Part shown: piece after piece, positions 44,340 to 54,102 of the stretch
Position numbering within the stretch: the stretch's first letter is position 1
Layout: every line of letters begins with the position of its first letter
Source: Ascidiimonas aurantiaca
GTDB lineage: Bacteria > Bacteroidota > Bacteroidia > Flavobacteriales > Flavobacteriaceae
Reading direction: 5' to 3'
NCBI RefSeq assembly: GCF_037646345.1
Contig: NZ_JBBEWR010000002.1
Location: forward strand, 420,129-484,128
DNA length: 64,000 bases
Program-made: the position numbers and the translations under genes
The notes under the pieces: model-generated
Seen by the model: the letters and a program-made list of their open reading frames with translations, nothing else
Database searches by the model: none
Told to the model about the DNA's origin: nothing

Positions 44340-45599
44340 TTACTGTTTGCCGTAATCGTAAGGATAAGAAATATATTTTGTCATGAGTATTCCGGGAACC
44401 GCAGCAATTACCACCCAAATAAAGAATCCGGTATATCCCAGGAATTCCTGAATGAACCCGCTTAACATCCCGGGGATCATCATCCCGAGGGCCATAAAAC
44501 CAGTAGCAATAGCGTAATGAGCAGTTTTGGAAATACCTTCGGAAATATAGATAAGATACATGAGAAAAGCCGTAAACCCGAAACCGTAACCAAATTGTTC
44601 TATTACCACTACAGCCGAAGCCATGAATACAGATTCGGGTTGCGCCCACGAAAGAAGCACGTAAAATATATTAGGAATATTTAATGAAAGTATCATGGGC
44701 AACATCCATTTACCAAGCCCGTCTCTTGAGATCAGGATACCTCCCATAATACCTCCCAGTGAGAGTGCTATAAGGCCCAGTGTGCCGTATATGGTTCCTA
44801 CTTCTGCCGTTGAAAGTGCCAAACCTCCCGTTTCTTTAGTATCCAGTAAAAAAGGAGATGCCATTTTTACCAGTTGTGATTCACCGAGCCTGTAGAAGAG
44901 TATAAAGGCCAAAGCTGTACCTATTTGTTTCTTTTGAAAAAAGGATAACATTACTTTTAGAAAGCCCTGTTTTTTATCTTTTTCTGTGAGACTTTCAATT
45001 TCTTTGGTAGCCAGGAGATTGAAAATGGTCATTATAACCATAAGAATGGCAACACTTACCATGGTATAGGACCAGGCTTTTTGCGGATCTCCATATTGAT
45101 TTTCAAGTACACCGGCTATTACTACAATAAGCCCCTGCCCGGTTATCATGGCCAGTCTGTAAAAAGTACTTCTTACGCCCAGAAAAAAAGACTGCTTTTT
45201 AGGAGGTAACCCAATAAGGTAAAACCCGTCTGCAGCAATATCGTGGGTAGCCGAAGCAAAAGCACTTACCCAAAAACAGGCAAGACTTACAATAAAAAAA
45301 TAGTTTAATGGGATACTGAGACCTACCCCCAGAAAAGAAAGGGCTATAAGAAACTGCATTCCTAAAAACCATTTGCGTTTAGTGGCAGATATTTCCACCA
45401 GCGGACTCCACAGGGGTTTTAATACCCAGGGCAAATACAACCAACTGGTATAAAGCCCGATATCGGCATTCCCTATTCCGAGTTTCTTGTACATAATAAC
45501 CGATACGTTTATCACAATTACATACGGGAGTCCCTGCGTGAAATAAAGAGCGGGTACCCAAAACCAGGGTTTCATTTTTTTTTGGGAATCACTATTCAC
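44340..45599 (-). CDS. AmpG-like muropeptide permease (MFS)
   Basis: A 419-residue major-facilitator protein with 12 predicted spans. The N-terminus PWFWVPALYFTQGLPYVIV, and the short loop DIGLYTSWLYLPWVLKPLWSPLVE, follow AmpG. AmpG imports GlcNAc-anhydro-MurNAc and its peptides through the inner membrane by proton symport. The position between the acetyltransferase and nagZ, with 4-8 base gaps or overlaps, supports that substrate. Sequence alone does not prove it. Confidence 0.85.
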   Translation of the reverse strand: MNSDSQKKMKPWFWVPALYFTQGLPYVIVINVSVIMYKKLGIGNADIGLYTSWLYLPWVLKPLWSPLVEISATKRKWFLGMQFLIALSFLGVGLSIPLNYFFIVSLACFWVSAFASATHDIAADGFYLIGLPPKKQSFFLGVRSTFYRLAMITGQGLIVVIAGVLENQYGDPQKAWSYTMVSVAILMVIMTIFNLLATKEIESLTEKDKKQGFLKVMLSFFQKKQIGTALAFILFYRLGESQLVKMASPFLLDTKETGGLALSTAEVGTIYGTLGLIALSLGGIMGGILISRDGLGKWMLPMILSLNIPNIFYVLLSWAQPESVFMASAVVVIEQFGYGFGFTAFLMYLIYISEGISKTAHYAIATGFMALGMMIPGMLSGFIQEFLGYTGFFIWVVIAAVPGILMTKYISYPYDYGKQ

Positions 45600-46071
45600 T
45601 TTTTAGCATGTTTTTGTAAACGCTGTTTTCAGAACCGGGAATGGATATGGCCCCAACCGTTTTTTTGTAATATGCCTCGGGACCAACACCTCCTATAATT
45701 CCATAAATATACCCTAAATCGCGCAGCCCCTGAAGGCTTTTTACCAGTAATACTTTGCCAATACCTTTGCCTCGTTCGTTAACCAAAGTACCAGTAGGGC
45801 CAAAAAAGGATTTTGCAGTGCATTCATAACAGGAAAATCCGAGTATGGTGTTTTCTCGTTGTGCTACAAAGCAGGTTACCGGTAGTCGGGTAAAAGCTGT
45901 TTCAACTTCATTTTTCCAGTAGTCACTGAAATGTTTACCCGCCCATTCTGCCAGTATGGTTTTCTCGGGAGCAATGGGTCTTCTAAAAAGAATACCTTCG
46001 TTTTCAAACAACTGTTCTTCGAGCCGGGTAACATCCGGAAGTTCCAGAAGGCGAACTAACATGTCTTTCAT
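45592..46071 (-). CDS. GNAT family N-acetyltransferase
   Basis: A 159-residue GNAT protein. The acetyl-CoA loop is in GTLVNERGKGIGKVLLVKSLQGL (R-x-x-G-x-G/A form), preceded by the beta bulge FSCYECTAKSFFGPTG. It overlaps the lipoprotein glycosidase gene by four bases and the AmpG-like gene by eight, so it belongs to the amino-sugar operon. It could acetylate an amino sugar, for example after deacetylation, or a peptide; the substrate is unproven. Confidence 0.85.
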   Translation of the reverse strand: MKDMLVRLLELPDVTRLEEQLFENEGILFRRPIAPEKTILAEWAGKHFSDYWKNEVETAFTRLPVTCFVAQRENTILGFSCYECTAKSFFGPTGTLVNERGKGIGKVLLVKSLQGLRDLGYIYGIIGGVGPEAYYKKTVGAISIPGSENSVYKNMLKSE

Positions 46072-47621
46072 AGCTGTATTTTTTTAGAGAAGGTAAGATT
46101 CCCGTTTTTTCCTTTTGTAATTTCCATCTGTAACATTTCACTTTCATTGCCATAACGATCTATAAAACAGATACCCCATACCTGCCGTTTTCGTATTTTT
46201 TCTTTAGCGATATGAAAGGTATTATTTTTATCTATAGGTGCAATAGATAGTATATATTCAGCACTATTGTCTGATAATTTTTGAGAATTTCCTGCAGAAT
46301 AGACAAGTATCTTTTTTGTATTTTGAGGTACATTCTCCAGAACAAATGAATATTGAGAAGCAGACTGAAAGCTGGTTTGGATTTCAGGAGAAAACAGTTC
46401 AGCAGTTTCTTTTTTTAAGGTGCCGGGTGTGAGCGCGGGACGGGTATAGACTTTTCGCTTAAGATAATTTACGACATCTTCGTGACGATTGATCAGGGAT
46501 TTGGCACTAAAAAAAATATTTCCGTTAATATTATCGGTAGTACGCGACAATTGTATTTGTTTGGGAATCTGTTTTTTTCGGTTCCATTGCGTGTCGTCAT
46601 TGTTCCTTATTTTATATGTACCGTTACCTATGTAAATTGGGGTGTTCCATGAATTTTTTGACCACCAGTTTACCAGCTTTCTATGAGAGGCCACTTCATA
46701 GTCCATACTCCAATATAATTGGGGTGCCATATAATCTATCCATTGCTTTTGCATCCAGGTAATGGGGTCTGCATACAGATCATCATAGGTGGTTTGTCCT
46801 GCCTGGGTATCAGATCCCTTGGGGTCCTTATCAGCATTTCTCCATACCCCAAACGGACTTATCCCAAATTGAACCCAGGGCTTGGAAGATCTAATATATA
46901 AGTGTATTTGTTTAATTAGTGTATTCACATTTTCCCGTCGCCAGTCATCAATATTTTGCCCTGGTTGGGCATATTCTTCATAAGCAGCGACATCATTAAA
47001 CTCTTCTCCCTGAATTTTATAAGGATAAAAGTAATCATCAAAGTGTATGGCATCAATATCATAATTTTCAACCACCTCTTTTATTATATTTAGAATATGT
47101 TCCTGCACCTCTGGAAGTCCCGGGTTATAATAATACTTTTTTCCATAGCGTAAAAGCCAGTCGGGGTGAGTATTAAAGTCATGAAATTCACTCAGTATTT
47201 CCGTATTGAGATCAAAAGTTGCTCTGTAGGGGTTTAACCAGGCGTGAAACTCCATACCACGCTTATGCGTTTCTTCGATCATCCAGTGAAGCAGAGTAGT
47301 GTATTCTTCTCCGGCCTTTCCTTCGGTACCGGTCAAGAAACGAGACCAGGGAGCCAGTTCACTGGGATAGAAAGCATCACCTGCCGTACGTATCTGTACA
47401 ATGGCAGCATTAAAATGTAAGGATTGGTAGAAGTCCAGTAATTCAAGATAATCTGCTTTCTTTTTTTCAATAGGATCTGAAGGATTTTTGGGCCAGTCAA
47501 TATTTACTACTGTGGCAACCCAAAACCCTCGAAATTCTGTTTTTGGGGGTACCTGTTTTTTTGTGATACTTCCACAGGCACTTAAAGTAAGGACGAAAAG
47601 AATACAGATTTTTTTGTACAT
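46068..47621 (-). CDS. Lipoprotein glycoside hydrolase-like protein (GHL10/YngK type)
   Basis: A 517-residue lipoprotein (lipobox LTLSAC, Cys 16). The main domain (about 30-370) is the GHL10 (DUF187) TIM-barrel: EFRGFWVATVVNIDWP, NAAIVQIRTAGDAFYPSELAPWS, MEFHAWLNPYRA, VDAIHFDDYFYPY-like catalytic region (IDAIHFDDYFYPYK) and GISPFGVWRN. A C-terminal fibronectin-like part follows. It is expected on the periplasmic or outer surface and may cut peptidoglycan glycan strands, acting before uptake or before AmpG. This role is supported by its operon only. Confidence 0.82.
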   Translation of the reverse strand: MYKKICILFVLTLSACGSITKKQVPPKTEFRGFWVATVVNIDWPKNPSDPIEKKKADYLELLDFYQSLHFNAAIVQIRTAGDAFYPSELAPWSRFLTGTEGKAGEEYTTLLHWMIEETHKRGMEFHAWLNPYRATFDLNTEILSEFHDFNTHPDWLLRYGKKYYYNPGLPEVQEHILNIIKEVVENYDIDAIHFDDYFYPYKIQGEEFNDVAAYEEYAQPGQNIDDWRRENVNTLIKQIHLYIRSSKPWVQFGISPFGVWRNADKDPKGSDTQAGQTTYDDLYADPITWMQKQWIDYMAPQLYWSMDYEVASHRKLVNWWSKNSWNTPIYIGNGTYKIRNNDDTQWNRKKQIPKQIQLSRTTDNINGNIFFSAKSLINRHEDVVNYLKRKVYTRPALTPGTLKKETAELFSPEIQTSFQSASQYSFVLENVPQNTKKILVYSAGNSQKLSDNSAEYILSIAPIDKNNTFHIAKEKIRKRQVWGICFIDRYGNESEMLQMEITKGKNGNLTFSKKIQL

Positions 47622-47641
47622 AACAATTTTTACACGAATTT

Positions 47642-47685
47642 AAAAAAAAGACCCACTTAAGGAATTACCGAAAGCAGGTCTTTTT
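47642..47685 (-). terminator. Terminator after the SusC-SusD transcript
   Basis: Read on the minus strand: stem AAAAAGACC / GGTCTTTTT with a ~23-base loop, ending in eight T. It lies between susD and the GHL10 gene, so the latter probably has its own start or depends on readthrough. Confidence 0.75.
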
Positions 47686-47713
47686 CAACTAAACTAAACT
47701 TCAAACTAAAGAC

Positions 47714-49057
47714 TTAAATAGACGGATCGGCAGGCGTATTGGTATTGTTATTTCTTTCTGTTTCCGGATAAGGATAAAAATTACGATTACGCTCATCGGT
47801 AAATACTTGTATAGCAGTGCTGGGTTCTGGTCTTCCAAATCTTCTGCTGTCTTCCAGGCTCATGCCTGTGAGAAAAAGCTCAGCTCTACGGTTTTGATAT
47901 ACTTCATCAAGCAACGCATTTACGGTTTGCTCTCCACTGTAGGGATCGATATCTGCATTTATGCCAAAGGCATCATCCGTATCAGTACGTACGGCATTAA
48001 TTGCTGCAATGGCAGCAGATATATCCGGACTGGCTTTGCGCAAATGCGCTTCTGCAATTATGAGGTTCATTTCATCCGGAAGGTAAAGAGGAATGCTTTC
48101 CGTGTCGGTTTGGAAAAAACCTTTCAGGTTTTCAATAGGTAATCCGTTTTGATTATCCTCATCGAGCGGATCCAGATAAAAATCGAGCCTGCCATCATTG
48201 GCATCAAACACAAAAGATGCAGGTAAACCAAAGTTGTCACGAGGTTTAAAATTAGAGATATTGTTTTGGAACACACGTGTCCAAATAGGGTTGGGGTTTA
48301 GAACATCGTAACTAAACACAGATGTGGAAGACTGATTCACATTACCGGCACTGGTAATGGCAGCATCATAGTTGCCTGCAAAAAGCTGATATCTGGCAAG
48401 TATGGCATTGATCGTATTTAAAAGATCGATATTACCTCTCAATATTTCACTATCAAATTCATCTGAAACAGGTGTAGTGGTTATCAGGTCACGAGCTTCG
48501 GTTAAAAGGCGAATGGCTTCGTTAAAACCTTCCTGTCGGGAAACAAATGTTGCGTTGTTATCGGGGTTGGTCAATATAATTACCTGTTCATAATTTTGTG
48601 ACAGGCTGCCTATACTCATGGCCCGGAACAGGTTGGCATACGCGATCAGGCCGCTGGTAGTGCCTTCATCCAGTTGTACATTGGGTGTATTCGCTGCAAT
48701 GTCTTCTGCAACTCCCATGACACGCATAAGATTCCTCCAGATCCCTATTACATTGGAATTAAAATTAGGAAGGGGTGCCCCTCCGTCCTCTAGCTCAATC
48801 ATATTTTGGAAGGTGGTGGTAATCCCTGCTTCCCGTGTAGTAATAGCGGGTGTTTCAATAATAAAACGCAGGCCGCTGGTACTATAGATCTGTGACATTC
48901 CTATTGTAGCACTAAAAAGCCCTTCACGAGTGTTAAAGACCTCATCTGCAGATGCCGCATTAGGGTTTTCAAAATCTGTTTCGCATGATACGAACGTCAG
49001 GATACTTACGAGTATCACTGCTATCCCTTTATATGTTATGTATTTTTTCATGATCAT
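47714..49057 (-). CDS. SusD/RagB-type surface glycan-binding lipoprotein
   Basis: A 447-residue lipoprotein (lipobox TFVSC, Cys about 25) that captures the substrate on the cell surface and forms the lid of the SusC channel. It has the SusD N-terminal hallmark NPNAASADEVFNT and TPR-like helices, and ends with RRAELFLTGMSLEDSRRFGRPEP and RNFYPYPETERN. The start is an ATG at 49057 or the ATG six bases later. It follows SusC by 13 bases. Being part of the amino-sugar cluster, it probably binds peptidoglycan- or chitin-derived sugars. Confidence 0.92.
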   Translation of the reverse strand: MIMKKYITYKGIAVILVSILTFVSCETDFENPNAASADEVFNTREGLFSATIGMSQIYSTSGLRFIIETPAITTREAGITTTFQNMIELEDGGAPLPNFNSNVIGIWRNLMRVMGVAEDIAANTPNVQLDEGTTSGLIAYANLFRAMSIGSLSQNYEQVIILTNPDNNATFVSRQEGFNEAIRLLTEARDLITTTPVSDEFDSEILRGNIDLLNTINAILARYQLFAGNYDAAITSAGNVNQSSTSVFSYDVLNPNPIWTRVFQNNISNFKPRDNFGLPASFVFDANDGRLDFYLDPLDEDNQNGLPIENLKGFFQTDTESIPLYLPDEMNLIIAEAHLRKASPDISAAIAAINAVRTDTDDAFGINADIDPYSGEQTVNALLDEVYQNRRAELFLTGMSLEDSRRFGRPEPSTAIQVFTDERNRNFYPYPETERNNNTNTPADPSI

Positions 49058-49070
49058 CTACATTAATAAA

Positions 49071-52052
49071 TTAAAAGCTTACGTTTACACCTAGTTGGAA
49101 GGTTCTGGGTATGGGTACCGCAGCAAAGTCAAAACCACGCACCCCGTTGCTTTGTCCTGCTGTATTGATCTCAGGATCCCATCCTGAATAATCGTCCCAA
49201 GAGATCAGGTTACGACCTACAAAACTTAATTCAAGACTGCTTATAGCACTGTTTTCAGGATAAAAAGTATAGCTTAAAGCCAGTTCTCTTAGTTTTACAA
49301 AAGACCCATCTTCCACAAATTCCTCGAAAATGTTAGCCTGAGCGCGTCCAAATCCTTTAGGGCGGTTGCCTAATAGTTCCTGTCCTACATTAGAACCTCC
49401 ACCAAAAATTACGTTATCCAATAAACGCCGGTTCCAGTTGAATATATCGAATCCCTGTACGGCATCGAACTGCAAACGAAGACGGAAATTTTTATAAGTA
49501 AATTCATTGATAAGGGAACCAAACCATTCAGGATTGGGATCTCCCAGAACTTTGGAACTACTACCATCGGGATTGGTACCCTGAAAAGGAAATCCGTCAG
49601 CATTCAGCGCAATATCTCCGTTTTCATCGCGGGCATAGAATTGTCTGAAGAATACTCCTAAAGGCTGTCCTTCTATAACAAAGTTGGTAGAAAAACTTTC
49701 GGGTAGTGCAAATTGTCCGCCAGGTACGCTGGTAACGATATTTTCGTTACGTGAATATGTAGCGGTAATGGTCCAGTCAAAATCTTCTGTTTTTATGGGA
49801 ATTGCTCTTAAAAGGATCTCAACCCCTTTATTTTCTAATTCCCCCACATTTTCGATTCGAGTAGTAAATCCAGTAGAAGGTGCCAGTTCTCTCTCCAAAA
49901 GCAGGTCGCTTACTTTTTGCTTATAATAGGTAAATTCTAACCCTATACGATTATCCAGAAAACCTGCATCAAAACCAATTTCGGTTTCTGTCTGGCGTTC
50001 CGGAGCCAGATTTTCATTTCCCTGTCTTGTATCGGGCACCAAACCACTGGCTCCGTTAATGGCAATAGGATTAAAGACGGCAAAACGGTCAAAAGCGCTA
50101 AGAGCGGTAAGGTTTCCAGCTTCTCCCCAGGATGCACGTAGTTTAAAGGAGTTTACGGTACTGCCAAAGGTGTTTTTCCAAAAATCCTCGTCTGAGATCA
50201 CATAGGAAATACTGGCTTTTCCAAAAAACTGGTTTCTTTCATCTTCTCCAAAAACAGAAGCACCATCATAGCGAATAGCTCCATTGATATATAATTTGTC
50301 CTTATACCCAAAAGATTGTTGCAGGAAAGCTCCCCAAAAGGATTCCTGAATTCTAAAATCACCCTGGCCTGTAATGGTTCCGGCACTGGCTACTTTAACA
50401 AGCGGAGGAAGTCTGTCTGATTGTATAGCCGTACTCTCTAATTCCTGATATTGCCAGGTACCTCCCAATACGGTGGTAGATTTAATATTTTCGGTAATAT
50501 CGGTTTTATAACTTATGTTCAAGTCATTATTAAAGAGAAAGTTATTGGCATCAGCTCTACGAGCAAAACCTGTTTGTATCGTAGAAGTATTTCCAGGAGG
50601 AATAAATGCGGTTCCCGACTGGTTGAAATAGTCAAAACCAATTTTATAATTTACTGATAATTTATCGGTAATACTTGCGTCAACTCCAAGATTTGTGATC
50701 ATACGGTTGGTTTTTTGGCCGAACTCAAATCTGGCCACGGCCTCTGCCGGGTTGGTGCGGGGTACCAGCAGGGAGGTGACAGGATATACACCCGAGTCGT
50801 CTGGGGCAGGATTTATAGAGTTGTCACTAAACAGGAATCCTGTAATGGCCCCGTAAGCCGAGTTAATACCACCGTTGGGAACATCATCACTTTCACTTCT
50901 CACATAGTTAAGCCCTGCATTAAACTTTAGCCAGTCATTGGCCTGTTGATCCAGATTTATTTTAAGGCCGAAGCGCTGAAAACTGGTGTTTTTAACGATC
51001 CCTTCATTATCCAGGAAAGAACCGGATATAAAATACTTAGTATCCTCATTTCCGCCGGAAACCGACATAAAGTTTTCAATACCGACCCCGCTGTCAAAAA
51101 TTTCATCCTGAAGGTCAAAGCGTTGGGTTTCAGTCGTATCGAGATTATTATTATCAAACGGGTCTGCCCATGCCAGCGGTGCTTCGTTGTAGTCTATTTT
51201 TTTTCTTAGTTCGTTGATACGAACATTGGTAGTAAATGAAAAGCGGGGTTTTCCTGACTGCCCTCTTTTGGTAAAGATCTGTACCACCCCGTTACTGGCC
51301 CGTGAACCATAAATGGCTGCCGCTGCAGCGCCTTTAAGGATCTCTATACGTTCAATATCATTAGGATTAATATCCGCCAGTCTGTTTTGTGCATTTCCAC
51401 CAAGATCGATAAGCTGTGAACTGGAGTTACTCACTAAAACCCCGTCAATAATATAAAGTGGATCTGAAGAACCGGTTATGGTACTGGCTCCTCTAAGGCG
51501 TATGGAGATACCCCCGGCGGGGTCTCCGGAATTCTGCTGAACCAAAGCACCGGCCACTTTACCCGACAAGGCCTGATCTACCGCAATGGCCCCGTTGTTC
51601 TGAAGCTCGGATGCCTGAACAGTGGAAATAGCATTTCCCAGCTCCCTTCGACTGGTGTTGCCTGCTGTACCGGTCACAATTACTTCATCAAGATTCAGAA
51701 GGTCTTCTGTTAATTGTATATCATTTGTTATTGAGGTGGTACTTCCCAGCGACACTGGTATAGTTCGGGTAGAATACCCCAGGTAGCTTATTTTGAGATT
51801 GTAATTACCGGGAGGTACCGATGCCACAAAACTATAGTTACCGTCAAAATCGGTAACAACCCCGAAAGTGGTATTTTCAATAAAAACCGATGCTCCTACA
51901 ATGGGAAGACCATTAGTTTTATCAGTAACCTTTCCGGTCATTTCATAATCTGAGTTTTGCCCAAAAACAAAACTACCAGTCAGTGATACACAAATTAATA
52001 ATAGAAATTTGTACACTGACTTTTTTTTCAAAAAGTTATAAGTAATTTTCAT
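49071..52052 (-). CDS. SusC/RagA-type TonB-linked outer-membrane transporter
   Basis: A 993-residue outer-membrane channel. It has a signal peptide (about 1-30), a carboxypeptidase-D-like regulatory domain (TGKVTDKTNGLPIVGASVFIE), a TonB box region (LNLDEVIVTGTA), plug domain (ISIRLRGASTITGSSDPLYIIDG, the SusC motif, then IEILKGAAAAAIYGSRAS) and a barrel. The length is normal. With SusD it imports oligosaccharides using TonB. It follows the nagB fusion gene by 29 bases, which suggests a substrate that ends as glucosamine-6-phosphate. Confidence 0.94.
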   Translation of the reverse strand: MKITYNFLKKKSVYKFLLLICVSLTGSFVFGQNSDYEMTGKVTDKTNGLPIVGASVFIENTTFGVVTDFDGNYSFVASVPPGNYNLKISYLGYSTRTIPVSLGSTTSITNDIQLTEDLLNLDEVIVTGTAGNTSRRELGNAISTVQASELQNNGAIAVDQALSGKVAGALVQQNSGDPAGGISIRLRGASTITGSSDPLYIIDGVLVSNSSSQLIDLGGNAQNRLADINPNDIERIEILKGAAAAAIYGSRASNGVVQIFTKRGQSGKPRFSFTTNVRINELRKKIDYNEAPLAWADPFDNNNLDTTETQRFDLQDEIFDSGVGIENFMSVSGGNEDTKYFISGSFLDNEGIVKNTSFQRFGLKINLDQQANDWLKFNAGLNYVRSESDDVPNGGINSAYGAITGFLFSDNSINPAPDDSGVYPVTSLLVPRTNPAEAVARFEFGQKTNRMITNLGVDASITDKLSVNYKIGFDYFNQSGTAFIPPGNTSTIQTGFARRADANNFLFNNDLNISYKTDITENIKSTTVLGGTWQYQELESTAIQSDRLPPLVKVASAGTITGQGDFRIQESFWGAFLQQSFGYKDKLYINGAIRYDGASVFGEDERNQFFGKASISYVISDEDFWKNTFGSTVNSFKLRASWGEAGNLTALSAFDRFAVFNPIAINGASGLVPDTRQGNENLAPERQTETEIGFDAGFLDNRIGLEFTYYKQKVSDLLLERELAPSTGFTTRIENVGELENKGVEILLRAIPIKTEDFDWTITATYSRNENIVTSVPGGQFALPESFSTNFVIEGQPLGVFFRQFYARDENGDIALNADGFPFQGTNPDGSSSKVLGDPNPEWFGSLINEFTYKNFRLRLQFDAVQGFDIFNWNRRLLDNVIFGGGSNVGQELLGNRPKGFGRAQANIFEEFVEDGSFVKLRELALSYTFYPENSAISSLELSFVGRNLISWDDYSGWDPEINTAGQSNGVRGFDFAAVPIPRTFQLGVNVSF

Positions 52053-52081
52053 GAAATTAAGTTAAAGTTGAATTTCTGCTT

Positions 52082-54028
52082 CTAGAATTTATACCGCACA
52101 AAACCTTCAATGGCTTCATATTCAGGAAGACCCAGTTGGTTGTATTTTCGGGCGGTTTCCTTGTTTCGGTCTTCTGCACGTTGCCAGAATTCGCGTTCAT
52201 CACTACCAGGAAACATAGCCCTGTCTTTTTGTGATTGGTGTTTAAAAATAGCGTTGCGTTTTCTGTGAAGGTCTTTTGGGCCTATTGGAACTGCCATTTC
52301 CATATCAGAAATGTCCCATTCCTGCCAGGCACCTCGATACAGCCATAAATAGGTATCCTTTATCCAACTCACCTTATCCTGTAGAAGCCGGTTAACAGCT
52401 TCGTAGATAATTTGAAGGCAGACTCTGTGAGTACCATGGGGATCTGAAAGATCGCCCGCAGCAAATATCTGGTGCGGTTGTATAGTATTAAGCAGGTTAT
52501 AGGTAATTTGGATATCTTCTTCGCTGTAGGGCTTTTTCTTAACTGTTCCGGTTTCATAAAAAGGAAGGTTAAGAAAATGGGCGTTCTTTTCTTCCACTCC
52601 GCAATAACGGCAGGCAGAAAGTGCTTCTCCTTTACGTATGAGACCTTTGAACTGCTGTACTTCAGGCTTGTCAACATCTCCGGGATGTTTGGAATTCAAA
52701 AATGCACGAACTTCCTTAGTGAGTTTAGTTATTTCTTTACCGGCAGGGGTGTTTTCTACAATTTCTTTAGTAAAATCTAAAAAACGGATCACTTCATCGT
52801 CAAACACAGCGATATTCCCGGAAGTTTGATAGGCAACATGAACTTCATGCCCCTGATCTACCAGTCTGAGGAGCGTACCCCCCATGGAGATGACATCGTC
52901 ATCTGGGTGCGGACTAAAAATAAGTGCTCTTTTCGGGAATGGAGTTGCTCTTTCGGGCCGGTTACTGTCATCTTCTTTGGGTTTGCCTCCCGGCCAACCC
53001 GTAATAGTGCGTTGTAGCTGATTAAATACTCTTAGGTTAATTTCTTCAGCAGAACCAATTTCTGCTACCAGGTTACCCATTCCGTATTCGTTATAATCTT
53101 CATTCGTAATTTTCAAAATAGCCTTATTAAGCTTTTCCGAAAGCCATATCACTGCCTTTTTAATAAGCCCGTGCGTCCATTCACACTCTGCTACGAGCCA
53201 GGGAGTTTTAATACGCGTTAACTCTGAAGCTGCGGCCTGATCTACAATAAATTCACAATTGTTATGTTTTTGTAGAAAAGAGGCGGGAATAGACTCCTTT
53301 ATTTCACCTTCAATAGCCTGCTTTACAATATGGGCCTTTCCTTCACCCCAGGCCAGCAAATATATTTTCTTGGCAGCCATGATAGTACCAACTCCCATAG
53401 TAATAGCCTTGAAGGGAACATTTTCGGTAGCAAAAAAATCACTGGCTGCATCCAGTCGTGTTACTTTATCCAGGCGAATAAGCCGTGTTTTACTGGTTAA
53501 TGAAGACCCGGGTTCATTAAACCCTACGTGGCCCGTTCGTCCAATACCCAGTAGTTGTATATCAATACCTCCGTATTGTACTATAAGACTTTCATAGTGG
53601 TCACAAAAGGTTTTTACCTGATCAGGAGATAAAGTCCCGTCAGGTATATGTATATTTTTCTTCGGTATATCAACGTGATCAAACAAATGTTCATTCATGA
53701 AGCGCACATAGCTTTGTATAGAGTGTGGCTCCATAGGGTAGTATTCATCCAGATTAAAGGTAATTACGTTTTTAAAACTTAAACCTTCCGTTCTATGAAA
53801 TTGTACAAGGTAGTCATACACTTTGGTGGGGCTCGATCCCGTTGCCAGTCCTAAAACGGCATTTTCACCCCGCATCGCCTTTTCCTTGATCAGATCTGCT
53901 ATTTTCCTGGCAATGTATTGTGAAGCCATGTCTGAACTTTCATATACATACGTTTCTATGTTTTCAAACTTTTTAGACTCAGGATCAAACTTCATATCGT
54001 TTTCGGGTGTTATTATGTTGTTTAACAT
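52082..54028 (-). CDS. nagB: Glucosamine-6-phosphate deaminase fused to a PIG-L/LmbE-type deacetylase domain
   Basis: A 648-residue two-domain protein. Residues 1-300 are NagB-like (GlcN-6-P to fructose-6-P plus ammonia): LDEYY gives the Asp equivalent of E. coli D72 (here D94), and GHVGFNEP gives H143 and E148 (H167, E172). The ring-opening residue D141 is replaced by Thr165. Residues about 368-640 are PIG-L-like, with the zinc motif HPDDD (374-378). This fused form is widespread in Bacteroidota, where no NagA is near. The pair could deacetylate GlcNAc-6-P and then deaminate it. It starts the operon with susC and faces the DeoR regulator. Confidence 0.9.
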   Translation of the reverse strand: MLNNIITPENDMKFDPESKKFENIETYVYESSDMASQYIARKIADLIKEKAMRGENAVLGLATGSSPTKVYDYLVQFHRTEGLSFKNVITFNLDEYYPMEPHSIQSYVRFMNEHLFDHVDIPKKNIHIPDGTLSPDQVKTFCDHYESLIVQYGGIDIQLLGIGRTGHVGFNEPGSSLTSKTRLIRLDKVTRLDAASDFFATENVPFKAITMGVGTIMAAKKIYLLAWGEGKAHIVKQAIEGEIKESIPASFLQKHNNCEFIVDQAAASELTRIKTPWLVAECEWTHGLIKKAVIWLSEKLNKAILKITNEDYNEYGMGNLVAEIGSAEEINLRVFNQLQRTITGWPGGKPKEDDSNRPERATPFPKRALIFSPHPDDDVISMGGTLLRLVDQGHEVHVAYQTSGNIAVFDDEVIRFLDFTKEIVENTPAGKEITKLTKEVRAFLNSKHPGDVDKPEVQQFKGLIRKGEALSACRYCGVEEKNAHFLNLPFYETGTVKKKPYSEEDIQITYNLLNTIQPHQIFAAGDLSDPHGTHRVCLQIIYEAVNRLLQDKVSWIKDTYLWLYRGAWQEWDISDMEMAVPIGPKDLHRKRNAIFKHQSQKDRAMFPGSDEREFWQRAEDRNKETARKYNQLGLPEYEAIEGFVRYKF

Positions 54029-54102
54029 GCTTACATTTTAATAGATTCAGATATAGAGAACATATTTAAAATCCCTCTCAAAGTAAATTAAAAAAAAATG
54101 TA

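Noticed and set aside
54090..54098. A9 tract in the nagB-DeoR spacer
   Set aside because: Non-coding, so it has no bearing on a reading frame.
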